Source: Lethocerus indicus
Taxonomy: Eukaryota > Arthropoda > Insecta > Hemiptera > Belostomatidae
Length of the DNA: 64,000 nucleotides
Direction of reading: 5' to 3'
NCBI GenBank assembly: GCA_019843655.1
Contig: JACDQD010000008.1
Coordinates: forward strand, 13,550,442 to 13,614,441
Within the stretch, counting starts at the first letter, position 1; each line of letters opens with the position of its first letter. Shown in pieces: positions 1 through 13,588 of the stretch. The notes under the pieces are model-generated. The model did no database searches. It saw only the letters and a program-made list of their open reading frames with translations, and had not been told where the DNA came from. Made by a program: the position numbers and the translations under genes.

Positions 1-3000
1 TAAAACCGAATAAGCTCATTCTGTAAAGTTAAGGCCGAATCTGCAATTATATTAAAAATGAAAAAAATAATAACTAATAAGAAATAACAACAAAATAATG
101 CTCACAGAAATCCACTACCCATCCTCCCACACCATCAACACCGACATCCAGAGCTGTAGACTTTCCGGGCTTGCGAAGTCTGAACCCGGTAAAAGCATGG
201 ACAATTTAACATTTATATTTACGAGAGAGGCCGGCGGACGGGGCTTGAGGTGCGACTACTCACATTGCAAAATGAAAATGAAAATATACGAGTTGCTCAA
301 CGTATTTTGAGATGGAAATTTCATCCCATCCAGACACTGTCAGCCGCATAACAATTCTGTTTAGCACATATGTACGGAATGTTCATACGTACATCATTCT
401 TTAAACCCGAAACATGCACATTAAAAGCATATAAGTTACATGCCCGTTTTATAATCTAATTTTGATTTATATTCTTAACGCGTAACCAATTCACTTAGGC
501 AGAGACATTCTTCGTGTAACTTTTACCCATTTGGATTTCTTCATCTTATTACATAATACATTTGATTGGTTACAATTCGAAATTTGTAAATCGAAGAGAT
601 TTATGATTGGAAATATTCTTTCAGTCCTCCTTCCTCTGCTATAAATGCTCTAGCTGTTTGCATTTGTTCCTCGCATTCCTAGATTTCTTGCATTTGAATA
701 CCTCAAACACAGGGAAAGTTTACTACGTAATTTAGGTAATTATGGGGGCTCTGTGATCTGTTATTAAATATAAAATATAATAATGCGTTCTTCTGGTATA
801 TTAGTCAAATGTTTCATAGGAGTGGGAAAAATAGTAATTTGAGAGTAGGTTCCTTTGGATGGATCTACGTGATTGGACGGAATTATAACCATATAATCAG
901 GACGAAAACATTGGGCAAGTTGGAATGCGAAGGGGAAATTATGTCGCAGAGAGGCGGGTCGGAGTGTCGGCAGTGGGGCGGTTGGGTGGAACACTTGCCG
1001 CCCCTTTAGGTTATCTTCTTCAACCAGTTCCCTAAAACTGTCTAACTCCGTCCCGGAACTACGTCCCTATCTGACGACTATTTCAACTCCCCTCCGCCAT
1101 TAAATATCAGATGCGCCTGAATACAGCCCAACTCTCTCCTTCCCTCTTCCGCTGGCGTAATTGAATACTATAACTAATTATGAGTGAGACCGGTGACAAT
1201 AAAAGTATTCATTACTTCATTCAAAACGAACATTCAATTTATGCTAATCGCGACCTATTCAGAACATTCCGATCGCCCATTCGGCCTACGGCTAATCACA
1301 TAGGTTGACATTATATAATAATACATAATAAATATTTATCCCACCGAATAATAAAAACAACCACATTTTGGACAACACGTGCGTTTTACGAGTTTCAGAG
1401 CGGCCACCTCCGTTATTTACTATTTATACAATTTATCAAAAAATGTACCCAACAACCTCATTCATTTTGTGCACCCTTTGTAAATATTTTCTTTTCTATA
1501 TTCGTGTATTTCTAATTTGTACGACTCTAAATATTGGAAATGGGTTCACTGTTTGGCGGGTATTGAACTTTTCCTCAAAAGGGCGCGGAGGGAAGACGCT
1601 GTCGTCGGTATAATATATCCTAAAATTGAAACTATTCACGTTGGCCGGAGGGGAGCGTTCCGGACCAACATCCTGCGGCCTCAACTTCTGCTTACGGTTC
1701 GGATTGTTTCAAACTCTGTTTCTCGACGGTTCCGTGAAAATTTGCTTATTGAACTTTGCCCGCGTAAAATATATATGGTGAAAGAAGAGAGTCTCCAAAC
1801 TTACGTATAAAAACAATTCCTCCTTTTCGAAAGTTCATCCCCGGACTATTCTGTACAATGCCCACTGCTGCGTCTGGAAACAAGGAGACAAGGAACAAAA
1901 TAACACAGATATATGCTCTTAAAAACTTTGTAAAGGTTGCAAAAAATCGGTCTCAATACCGAACAATTCTGCATCATCACATATTTTCCCCTCGGTCTTT
2001 GGTATTTCCAGAACAGAATTCTTTAGTCTAAAATTTTTGAAATAATTTTACTCTCGCTTCTGAAATAGAAACTTATCATCGAATTACCTATCTACCCAAA
2101 TTTATTACTTTGGGGAATTCGGTTAAAAATAAGTCGTCGATGGGTCTGAATGATAAGTTTAAGGTGAATCAAATTGATGGTCTCCCAATTAAAAACAGGC
2201 AGGCACAATCTGATCTGAAATATTAAGGCAACGGAATTAGAAATCTTCGGTCTGTATTAAAATGGAGCTGGGCCGAAAGAGGGAAGAAATATTATCGACA
2301 GCCGGTAACGCGAAATTGCGTTCACATTTCGGGGCCGGCAATTCATTCAGGAGCCCCAGATTGCCCCCACTTAAATTTTGAAACTTTATCATCGAGAGCG
2401 CTTGAAATATTCAGCTTCCAGAAACCCAATTCCAAATGAAGGGGAAGAGATTAATAATCATTTTGAATCGTCCACATTTTTTTCACCCCACAGTTTGTCT
2501 AGAATGGTTGTTAATGGGTCGGTTTCGAAACGGTTTCCGTTTGAATTTATCTCTATATCGTCGAGCGATCTCATTTTTAACATTCGCAATTAAATCTAAC
2601 GTGTGCGCCCATAGTTGGGTAATCGGCCAAACAAGTCGGGATCGGTTGGGGTTCATAACTTACAGTTCATGCGGCCGTTTCGCCGCGGGAATTGATTCTT
2701 TATAACTGAAATTAATTATAAATCCCACCTCCTGTCTCCTGTCTTATATCAAGCCGGTTTCGGCTTATCGCCACCTTCAGTAGCAGCCATCGCGACCGTG
2801 TTCCAACGTCTACAGCCACCAACCAGGTGTGCCGAAACCATGGACCCAATTTGTAACAGTTATGGATTGATTAACTTCCAGAGCACTCAGCAGATTTCAC
2901 ATATGATTTTTATCTAGAGTAGAATGAGAAACCCTCCAGTATAAGAGGATCGGATTCAACTCCAAAGAGGAAAGGAGACGATGCTCTTGAAGAAAAAGAA

Positions 3001-6000
3001 AGGGATTCAGAAAAAATTGTTGGGACGTGTACAGAAAGGGTGTGCCCCAGTGCTCCCTTTTACTCGGGCCGTAACGTTTGTTCAGCTTCTAGCGACGGCT
3101 CTGAGTGAATGCCGAGATTTTCGTCTATTTTTTTAAAAACGAGGGGAAATTTCGCCCCCGACGTTTTTCCATTAGTTTACATTGAACGTGAGCGTTTTAA
3201 ATATTTTCTGATTAAGGTGAAAATTCAATAAATTATCGTATTAATGGAATGGGCGATTAAATTGAAGTATTATTTGGTTTTCCTTAAATTAGAACTAATT
3301 GCGTGATTGTATACATTAGTAGTTTACCCGAATATGTTTATTCCCACACATTACACCACCCAAAATTGTTCCTAACTATTGGAGCCTATATTCTACTTGA
3401 TATATATTTATGTATACATAAAATAATTCATTTCATAACGTGAACATATTAAGAAGTGTACAACAAAGGGTTTTCATAGATTAAGTTGATTGGTAGTCAA
3501 CGGCGCTGTCTCTTGTACAAAAATGTGAGTCAAATCAATATTATGTCGTGTTATCGTTTGGAATATGACGAGGAGGAATTAGAACCGGGAATCGTGATAT
3601 CCCGTCCCTTTGATGTTCATTATGCTTCCCAATTGCCCGAGCTCTATCCCAAAAACGTGGACGATAGTGAGGAGCTAACGCCCGGGCGGGACGTTGCAGG
3701 ATTAAGCGATTATTAGAAAGCCGTAGGGTAAACGAAGGCTAGTTGTGGATTACCGCCCGACAGGGCATCCCTGGATTATACACAATGGCGGGGAGGAGGG
3801 AGAGGGGAAATTGTCAGTCCTGACAGATTCCCCGACCTAGGCCCGGCTTTGCGCCGCACTGACTTCTAAGGGCGTTCTTTACGCCACATCCGTTTCCAGG
3901 AATAATGGTGACCCATAAAATCTTTGAGCCGAGCACATAACACATAGACAATACTGCGATGATCGTATTTTGAAATCTGTGCTAACTTAGGCATCGATTT
4001 TGCTGTATTTAATTTTTTCCTAATTTCTAACGAGTTGTTACAAAAAGTTTAATATATTAAATTTGATGAGTGTAATTATTTTAGATTCCGCAATCCGACA
4101 ACTCATACAAGAAAACAATAATACTATATTTAAACACAATAGATAATAAGAAACAAAATAGGACTGACAGGAAGTAATAGTTGGTCTGCCGGGGCGAAAC
4201 TACCCATTTCCCTTACACGAAAAACCTGTGTCCAATTAATAGTGCTTTTAATTGCGGCTATTTTTAAAACAACTAAACAATCCCCTTTTTCTGACAAGCA
4301 GAATTAATGATAAAATTTATCACCCGATTCAACTCAGTGATAATTAACGGAATTAATTAAAACTAGTCACCCACTTAACCAGAAAAGTTATCTACTGGCG
4401 GACCTCACTCCAAACATGCCTTTTAATTAATTCAATCTCCCGTCTGCAATATGCCAGTATATTTTTCTGAAACTACTCCTAATTCAGAACATATTTCTAA
4501 AAATTCGTACAAATTAGACATTCTTAGAATGGGTTTGCACGCCCGGTCGGGGAAGATTTCATGTGTCCGATTCCCCCAAAGAGGCGTTCATTTAATATCG
4601 AGATGTGCAACCCGAGAATATTCGGCTCGAGGGAGGGGTCGCCTAAACGCGAAGAAAAGAAAGAGAAGTCACCAATCCCGGAAATGGGTCCAACGGATTT
4701 ACATTTCCATTCCTTTCGATAGCTCTTTGTTTCGGGAGCGGATCGGCGCTCCTCCGATTTCCCGTTTGGGGCCGTTCCGGCCCGGTACTTGGAGCTCCTG
4801 AATTCGATTAGGACGCCCCTCCAGAAACGACAGGCAAATAGTAGAATTTCCCGCCGTCAGAGTGATATTCCTTTTATAAAGAGAAAAAGGAAAGGAAGAA
4901 AAAATATAAATAAATATCCCTCCCGGAACAGACCTGTCGGATTATATTCAGGGAACGCGGCCGCGTGTAAATTGGATTCCGGCTATCTCTGGCGTGCCGG
5001 AGCGAGCCCTCTTTGAGCTTCCCTTCCCGCTCTATTATATTGATATTAGGCTAGCGTTTTCGACACCTACATTTACATTCCAATCCCTTAGGTGGGACTT
5101 ACAATAACAGCCCTCGAGATGGATTTTAAGCGTACAGTTAAATCTAGTTTATCTCATTTCCGGAATAATGGACCATTAAACCCAACAATTTAAAAAGTTA
5201 CTAAACTCATTGCGCATAAAACATAGTAAAATACTGCCACATGGTAAGGCCAGGCTACACTAAGTAATGTTATAATAATTTATAACAGTTCATAATAATA
5301 TAAAACCAGATCCCTGATTTTAAAATTTGTTGACGAAATAAAATTTACGTGCAGAACTGTCGTTTTTCAGAACTGGAGAATAGTTGAGAACACGAAGGCT
5401 TTCGTAATAATAATCGCCATTGTGACAAACAATTTCTGTTTTTGTAACAACTGTTCCACGTAGCTGCCCCCATTCGAACACCCCCCCATTCGACTGTTCC
5501 CATAACAATGCACGCCGTTGTTGAACCGGCTAACAATGTTCGCTTCTAAGCAATGGCGCTTTGAACACTAAAACAGCTCAACAATTTCACGACTAAATGC
5601 CCCGGGGCCCAAGAAAGTATATGCTAAATTATGTGCGAAATACGCGCGTAAATGCCCACCATTTTCGAACCGAAGTATATTCCTGTGGCAGGCAATTTCT
5701 GTGATATAACTTTTACCTTTAGTGGGCCCCACTCGAAATTTCGTTATATTGTCCTGTATTTGTTTTGGACCATATAATATTGTAATAATCAAAGTAATAA
5801 ATATACCAGCTCCACAAGAATCCAAAACTACTTTTGGTCCCTGGTATTTTTTCTTGCTACTTGCTAGACTGTAGCTTCTACATAAAAGGCCCATTACATC
5901 AAATTACCACGATAAGGGCGCAATATAAAGAAATATTGTTTTTTATTAATAACAAAGAAGAAAATACCGGCAATAATTCCAGTAATAATTTTCTTCGGCT

Positions 6001-7983
6001 GCCAAGAAACCGATGGTTATTCTCGGGCCGGAATTAGAAGGATGAGATGTTGAATAGCTGAGCCTTTGTTTTCAAATGGGCCGCTCTTTGCATAAAGCGC
6101 CTTCCACAATGGGAATCTGAGCTTGGAAAAACGGGAATGCAGGAACTAATTGTGGCGAAAAATGATCGCAGGCAGAAAGCCCCATATTTTATTCACTTAA
6201 TCGTTCTCGCTCGAATTCCTATTCAGTTCCGTGTCAAAATTTTTTCCATTGAAGCATTTTCGTGTGAAGTAATAAACATGTGCACGACCTGTTCTCCTTG
6301 CAGAAACTTCATAACGAGAACATTATGAGAAGTATTAATTTAATTTGAATTTAATCTTCAGATACAAACTAAGAAGCTACATTCTCCAGCTTATTCACTT
6401 AAATATCAGAGGCTTTCGTTCACAACAATTTAATTTATTCCAATCATTAAATTCAATATATTATTGAATATAATGCACCCGGTTGCAATGCAAAGGCGTT
6501 TTGTGCACCTCATCCTCCCCCCCTACTGGACGCTTAGCACATACAAGTTAGCTCAATCATTCTGTACACATATTATGTTAGTCGCAGAGGTACCAATTTT
6601 ACATAGGCCACAAGTTGGCACCATGGCCAGCCGTGGTTCAGCAACATGAGTTCCGGAACGTAAATATGATAAAAACGTGGCTCAACAAATAGACTACGCC
6701 GACTACAAATCCGGGAGGAAGTGCAGAGATATGAAAAGGCCTCGACATTTGCATTACAAATTACTAGTTGCTATCGGGACGAAATGTAAAACCTCGGACG
6801 TTCATGAAAAACAGTGCCACCCTTCTAGACTGTTAGCTTTAATTAGTCCCATTTATAATTCCGCTGCTCTAAAACTAGATTATACGAATTATAGCCAGAT
6901 GTTTCTGAAAGTCTTACATCATCTCAAACATTATATATCATCACTCTTCCAATTTTCCGGCTTCACAAGCCAGCGATATTACGAACCGTGAGGGAACCAC
7001 GAACGTAAACCTAAAATGTTTAATATCCTCCATGCTTCAGTTGGTTGAAACGAAGGTGCAACATTTTTAAAATATCGTTACTCACCGTTTTCATTAGATT
7101 CCTTCACTCCTGTATTCTTCTAAAGCTGTATTATCCTGAAACATAGTAAACAGTCATTTTTTAAATTATTCCGGTCTAGGGAACGTTGAGATTATAAATC
7201 TTACATAAAAATGAGAATTTACTGCCCATCGGGAGCCCACAATAGTAACACAAATCCGATCCACTAAAATAATTCTTAACCAATTGATGTCGTACAATAA
7301 TCGTCTTTAACAGTGGACTAGAGGATCGATATATAATTATACATCCCGTTATTGAAATACCTAACATACTGATTGGGATTAATTGAATGTGATAGTAGCC
7401 GTTATATACACACAGGCATGTATCTTCTCTAAAGTTGAGAATTAAATTGCGGAGACCGATCAATCGAATCGAGGGAAATTTTTCCCCGGCCTGAAAATTA
7501 CGATAGACCCCCATCGCGTGCGGAGAATGAAAGTATTTATTTCATGGTTTCTTGGCGCCTAACGCGGTTCGGAGGAATGCCGGCCTAACCGTTGGAGTCA
7601 ATTGAGAGCTGGTAAGTGTGTGGCGGTGGGCGGGGGCGCCTGATATGCTGTTGATTGAATCTCCGGGAGTGGTGAAACGGGTCAAGCGTGGGATTCGACG
7701 CGTTCCCCGTGTAATACATCGAATCAAGACCTCGGCAAGCGGCAACTGGCTGCGAGCCGGCGAGAAATCAAGTGCCACCAAAGGCCGCGCGCGCAGTTTC
7801 AAGTACTAACTCCGCTGCATTTCATTTTTTGCCCGATCTATTGTTTCGAAATTGGTTTTGAAATCTCAAACAGACGACTGAGATCAATTCGACAGGAAAC
7901 CCTGAACAATAGTATTGTATTCTAATGTATTTTGAAATTCACGATATCCTTTAATAATTTGAAATTTGCTATTGAAGGGAAAT
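1..7983. other. Intergenic region, no recognisable gene
   Basis: I see no gene here. Open frames are short and often open on both strands in GC-rich patches (about 4,540-5,010 and 7,540-7,810), as expected by chance. The only frame with a distinctive composition is 3,543-3,716 on the plus strand: 57 codons, acidic, starting M-S-C-Y and ending G-L-S-D-Y. It has no domain that I recognise and no clear splice context. CpG dinucleotides are frequent throughout, unlike the gene bodies after 45 kb. One repeat copy lies at 2,729-2,790 and is listed separately. Confidence 0.6.
2729..2790 (-). repeat. Dispersed repeat copy (CTGANGA...GAAACCGG family)
   Basis: On the minus strand this reads CTACTGAAGGTGGCGATAAG followed by CCGAAACCGGC. 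On the plus strand it is preceded by a CTGTCTCCTGTCT stretch. The same arrangement (CTGTCTC-rich stretch, then ACCGGTTTCGG, then CGCCATCTTCAGTAG) recurs at 30,355-30,430. It is a relic of a dispersed short repeat; the superfamily is unknown to me. Confidence 0.6.
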
Positions 7984-8012
7984 TCGGTCCCCCGACGGGA
8001 TTTGAACCCACG
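7984..8012 (-). repeat. tRNA-derived SINE relic (B-box part)
   Basis: On the minus strand there is a T-arm/B-box-like stretch, GTGGGTTCAAATCCCGTC, followed directly by GGGGGACCGAAT. This resembles the 3' part of a tRNA-derived SINE head. GGCGGACCGAA also occurs at 27,811 and 44,289. I do not see a full cloverleaf or a convincing A box upstream, so I do not call a tRNA gene. Confidence 0.4.
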
Positions 8013-11000
8013 TATATATAACTCGATATAACGAAAACAATCAAAACTTTTGTATAATTTATGCTCCTAAGCGCTGGATTAGTATCGAAGAAATAGAGTT
8101 CTACCGCTTCGACGCTAATTATTGTACAGAATACACTGTCTCCGGGTGCTTATGACTATGTCTTCACTGTGCTATTGTACGATATGAGGCCCGATTTATT
8201 TCTCTCCTCCATTATACGAAAGTGGAACGCCTTGGGCTAAGTTTTTCGTTGGCGAAATGCATCCGGTCGCGGGCATTATGCTAAATCGAAGTCTGCCCGA
8301 ATTGAGGAGCGTGGGGCTTTAATTGAACGCGAGACCGGCCGACAATAGCTTCCCGCTACAGAATGGCACCCCAACCGGATATACATTGTCCCATCGGAAA
8401 ACGTTCTTTATGGGCCCAAATCCGGACCGATATTCCCCGTAATTCTATCGTGGATTTCCCGGGTCCTGTACAATCGAATCTAGCACGAAATCAATTGTTG
8501 TAGTTCGATCGAGCGATTCAACAAGAACGAGTCAACGAGACAATAATATTATTAATTAATCCAACACTAATTTCCTGCTGGAAAATTAATGAGTATGGCA
8601 AGAAGCCAAAACCGGTCTAGCATTATTAGGCGAATAGGAAGAGACAGAAGATCGCCAGAAATGACTAATCCAAGCCCTTGCGGACAACCAATTAAAGGTT
8701 TAAATTTCGTAATTCATTATGAATGTTTTCCTTAGTGCAACTTGGCTACAAAATATTTAATTAAGATACATTTATACCAATTTATATACAGGAGATAACA
8801 AAATAATAAGTCGGCATGGTATCCTCTATACGATACTGACCTTACAACACGAGCGCCTTAAACTTCTAGATACTAAACCATCAAAACACAGGACTAACGC
8901 GGGCTTGGTATCGTAGGCGCTATTCAGTCCTCAGAACAATGTCGCTTCAGTAATATATCAGACGATTGATGAAATTTATTTTAAAAATCAGCGAAGAATA
9001 AAAATATAAATATTGTAAATTTTAAAAATAATTCTATAGCGTGTGTGTAATTTATGTTCTCGGGTTTTTATTATTGTACCTTTCCCAATTACCATACCAA
9101 CATTGTGCACAAAACAAGTACATTTACTCCTAATATTCATGCATATAAATGCAGAAAGCCGGCATTCGTGTAACAAAAAAATTTGTACATTGTCTACTAT
9201 GTATATTTAATGAATAAAGTTTTTCGCTAATATATCAATAGCTCTTGCACAGTTGGTAGTGGGCATCGTTTGTGTTATTGAGGCATATATCTGTTGACCT
9301 ATTTCCAGAGGTTGTATCACATTGAACACCGCGGGGGCGGATGATGTGCAAAGTTGAGTGACAGAGCAGGGGCGGCCGCTGGTACCAGCCAGGCGTGTTG
9401 AGCGCGCTAATTATTGACACGGCCACTAATCAAAAGAACAACCGCCCGCCGGTACCCGCTCCACATACCGCTACCCATTCCCGAATTGTAATCATCCCCC
9501 GCTCATTCACCAAGTACAAATCGCCATCCAGATTTAGCCCTGGAAACAATACCTAATTCCCCCTACATTTCTAATGTCAAAACTGAATTATTACCTTATT
9601 ATATGGAAAATGCAGCCATTTATAACCACTTTGTTGCTCTCATATTGTTGAGTTGCCCATGAACAGACATATTTGTTCCACATCAATTCCTTTACTTTGA
9701 AAAGTGGATTAATAAGAAAATAATAACGTAGGCAAGTGAAGTGAATAAAGGTATTCTGCATCTCCATTGAAAATTGAATTGTCCATAGAAATACGCCAAG
9801 AGCTGCATAGTTATTGCGCCCATCTAATATAACGAAACGTATAATCGAGAATGTATCGAATATATGTAACGGCATATAAACAAATGAGTTTTGCACTTTA
9901 GTTATTGTTAACCAGTATACAGAATTTACACTTTAATTCACAGATAAAATCCAATTAATTATGAATTTAAATGGACATCCCTCTTCTGTATATTATTCGA
10001 TTATATTCTCTCTGTAAGATACTGTTCACATGTTTACGCGCTAACTAATAAAAAAACTGAATATTGGTTCTTTGTTTATTCAGCAGGCAGGGGAATAAAA
10101 ATAATTCAAAGTAGAAATTTGTACTTTTTCAGTGTTTCTATTGCAACGTGAAAGCATGTTGAATGCATTCTTCCTAATTAAGTTCTTTGCTTCTTTCTCG
10201 TTTAAATGTAGAACAGGAAATACAAAAAAAATATTTCCATGACTGCGCAAAACCTTACTCATTTATATTGCTAATTAAAAAAAATATCGAATCTGTGTGG
10301 TATTTGATTTTTAACAATCGTCAGTAATTGCAACAAGTTCACTGAGTTCAGTGAAGAGAAATAATTTCAGCGGTTCACAAGGGATGCTCACCAGAATCTA
10401 AACTGGAGAGAACCGCATTCGACTAGTCAGACTATAAACCAGTGGTAACGTCCCGCCCTTGAGAATTGGGTCACGAAGCCCTCCGCCATTCTCGCAGTTT
10501 TATTTTTTCCATTTAATAACGGGTTCGTTAAACTACTTATTTGCATGAAAAAATTGTTCCGAACTTTTACTTTATCTGATATACGATTGCTAGATGGGCG
10601 TGTGTAAGTTGAAGAACCTACATTTTGTCCAAGTTTGAATTAACATTGGATCATTTTTTGCAGGTTTTTTTTCTTAATTAGCCGCATGGGATATGTTGTA
10701 TATATAATAAATATTTTAATTCAATTAAAACTAAACGCCAAAGAATGTAATAGTTGCCTGATGAAGGCACGACATCTAAATGCGTGAACATTTTTGGCAG
10801 AAATTTCGACCTTGAATGCCTACTTAAAATGTTTTCGCGATACCGAAAGTCCCTTAAATTCTTGCGGCGCAGTTAAAAGAATTTATTTGCCGGAATTCTA
10901 TTGGCGGAAAGGAGGTCCGGTGTAAATGTTTTATAAAAATTAATTCCCCCACTTGAAAGGTTGGTAGGCGAGAGAGGGAGAGAGGGAGGCCACTACTTGG

Positions 11001-12438
11001 CAGCGATTTAGGGAGTTAACAGCGTAAAGATGCAAATAGCCCTGGAAGGGCTCCCTAAACAACTTCCATGCAAATTCCGTAATGCATATTTCAAAGGACT
11101 GAAGACCTCAATCGACCGGCCGGATAAAATTTGAATATATTTTTTCTACTAGAACTTTGGCCAATTTTTTTCCAACCAATAGTTCGGATCTTTTTCATCG
11201 CCCGCATCTTATAACTGAAATGTAACATTCTTTAACCAGGAAACACTGCACAACAATTCGCCATCGGTGTTTACGAGTACATTTATAAAAATCCCCATAT
11301 CACTTCTGCAGTTACATGAATTTCAGTATACTTTTCCCATCATCCCAAAAAGTGTGGAACTGAGTAAATGTTAATTGAAATTCTGTTAATTTTATAGTAT
11401 ATAAGCATCATATATTATGGTATATTTAAATTTTAGTTTTGGAAACAATTGTAACGTTTCATCCTATTTATTACTACTAGTCACTTCACAAATAAGTACG
11501 TTATCCTTCCTTGTCATGCTTCTTCACAAACTGCGTGAACCATATGTGAATGAATTTCTAACAAAATTAGTTGATGGGGAATTGGTAATGAGTAACACGT
11601 TTTGGTGGAGAGACTGGAAAACATCTGGCTCCAGAGTAGAGGTTTGGATTTGTGCAAGGTTTATTTCTGCGAGTAGATGCTGGCGGCTGGAAAAAGAGGC
11701 GAAGGTTTTAATTAATAAACTTGAAGTGTCTCGCGTGAGAGAGCTCCCTTTAAGGCCGCAATTCAAAATATAACATGTTTTACAGGTAAGTTGGAAATGA
11801 GCCACTGAAATATTGCAGTTATAATTTAAACAAGTTGAACTCATTTTAAAATTATAACTTAAGTGATATAATTAATATGTAAGAAGAAGAAAGTGTGCGT
11901 TGATTCCGAACCCTCCCAGCTCGCTCTATAAGGGTTTTAAATTAATGTCCTTTCTACTTAGGGGATTGAAAATTACGGCGGTAAAAGGACTAAAAAATGA
12001 ACACAGAATGCCTCGATCGAACACTGGCATTGATGGTGTAGTTGGAAAGTGAAATATATCATTGGTAAGATATTTCAGAAATCGGAATTTCTGTACCAAT
12101 TATTTATTAACACAGTGACTTTTATGAGCCCTGGTATATATTTTAGAAACTTCATAGGATCAATTTTTAATAAATGTATTTAAGAGGTATTTAGTCCACC
12201 AAATGTACTTTAAAAATAAACACTTAAAATATATATATACATATACATTTGTGTACATATGCCTACGTATGTTTACGTAAATATATATCGTGTAGAATGA
12301 ATGGTTAAAAAATTCCATTACTGGATTGGTAAATTGGCGGTCGAACGTTAGCCCATGGGACTCCTGAGTGGCGCTCTCCAACCCATCATTTTCATTTCCC
12401 ATTTCCTCCACCAATCTCTCACTTGCTTACTACAGACA

Positions 12439-12441
<3 letters not shown>
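8013..12441. other. Intergenic region, no recognisable gene
   Basis: No gene is recognised. The longest frame is 11,417-11,773 on the plus strand (118 codons) with a hydrophobic N-terminal part. The opposite strand is also open over 11,524-11,844, and no conserved motif is visible, so I treat it as chance. A degenerate copy of the GAAACCGG repeat family lies at 8,590-8,620. Confidence 0.55.

Positions 12442-12482
<41 letters not shown>
12442..12482. repeat. (TA)n microsatellite
   Basis: About 20 uninterrupted TA units. It is one of eight TA tracts of 40-70 bp in this window. Confidence 0.95.
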
Positions 12483-12485
<3 letters not shown>

Positions 12486-12654
12486 ATACCCCACTATTCT
12501 ATATAATGTATCCCACTAAATTCTAGAGTATGTAAATTCAGATTTTCCAGAATTATGTTGGACAACATTAAATTATCATTATGAATTGGTTATCGTTGAA
12601 GGCTCCCGTTACTCCAGTGTTACTTTGGTATGTACTTTACTAATGTACTAACGG

Positions 12655-12718
12655 AATGATACTGACGATGGCGAGAAGCCGAAACCCAGGTGTAGAATAA
12701 GACCAAATAGCGTTACCT
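12655..12718 (+). repeat. Dispersed repeat copy (CTGANGA...GAAACC family)
   Basis: Reads ACTGACGATGGCGAGAAGCC then GAAACCCAGG, then a spacer and GACCAAATAGCGTTACC. The trailing part closely matches GGCCAAATAGTGGTAAC at 13,571-13,587, which shows that these two are copies of one element. The core looks like a hammerhead-ribozyme core, but stem II would leave a T unpaired. Confidence 0.65.
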
Positions 12719-13530
12719 TGAATTAAATACGGCATCTTAAAAGGATGGTATTAGGAAAACGTTTGGTGATAAGTACACATACACGTAGTGCTCACTTAGT
12801 TCACATTTTGGTCCACCTTCCAACTCAAATTTTTGTTAAACCTTATCAACTATAAAATTTAATAAAAGAAGCTTAACACTACTCCTTAATTAGAAAAGCT
12901 ATAGATTTTCATCTACCTGAAGATAGCCTGTTTAATGTAATTATAACATTTGTTTACACGGCTATGACATACTGTTTTCACAGTGCGTTCTATAGTTTCA
13001 TCGAAACGTTTAATGTTCGGGTATTAACAGTATGATATATAAGAGAATGCTCGCTTTACCGAGCGTAGAACTAATCGATAGAGTATCGCAAAACTTATTG
13101 GGACATTAGGGCGTGCGAAACGCTGATAGAGGGGCTGCGGGAGACGTAGCCAAGGCCCCAACGCAGATAACGAGCTCCACTCGGCGTCCCAATCTGGCCG
13201 CTATCTTTACCGCACGCGCGAAAATTTTCCCAACACCCGCCCCCGGCAGTTTCTCACCCCACTAACATCCCGCAATTCTCAGTCCGCTGATAACTGGGCT
13301 TTTTTATGCCGTCGGGAAGATGCGAGATCGGGTCGGAGATGGGATGCCGCTCAGGGTGTACCGTTACCAGGTATAAAACATCGCGCTCAGGGAGGGATGA
13401 CGAAGCATTTTATATAACCATAGTTCACGAATATATTTCTGGCGAGTTTGGAATGCGGCCACACTGTCAGCAATGTTGTCAGCTACTACGCATGTCGGCT
13501 GTAACACCTGCAGCATTGACGACGGACTAC

Positions 13531-13588
13531 AAATGATGACGGCGTGAATCCGAAACCGGGCAAAGGTTAAGGCCAAATAGTGGTAACA
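13531..13588 (+). repeat. Dispersed repeat copy
   Basis: Contains GATGACGGCGTGAATCCGAA followed by ACCGGGC, then a spacer and GGCCAAATAGTGGTAAC. The latter is shared with the copy at 12,655-12,718. The orientation is the same and the copy is diverged. Confidence 0.6.

Noticed and set aside
11417..11773. 118-codon plus-strand open frame
   Set aside because: The opposite strand is open over the same stretch, no conserved motif is visible, and it stands alone.
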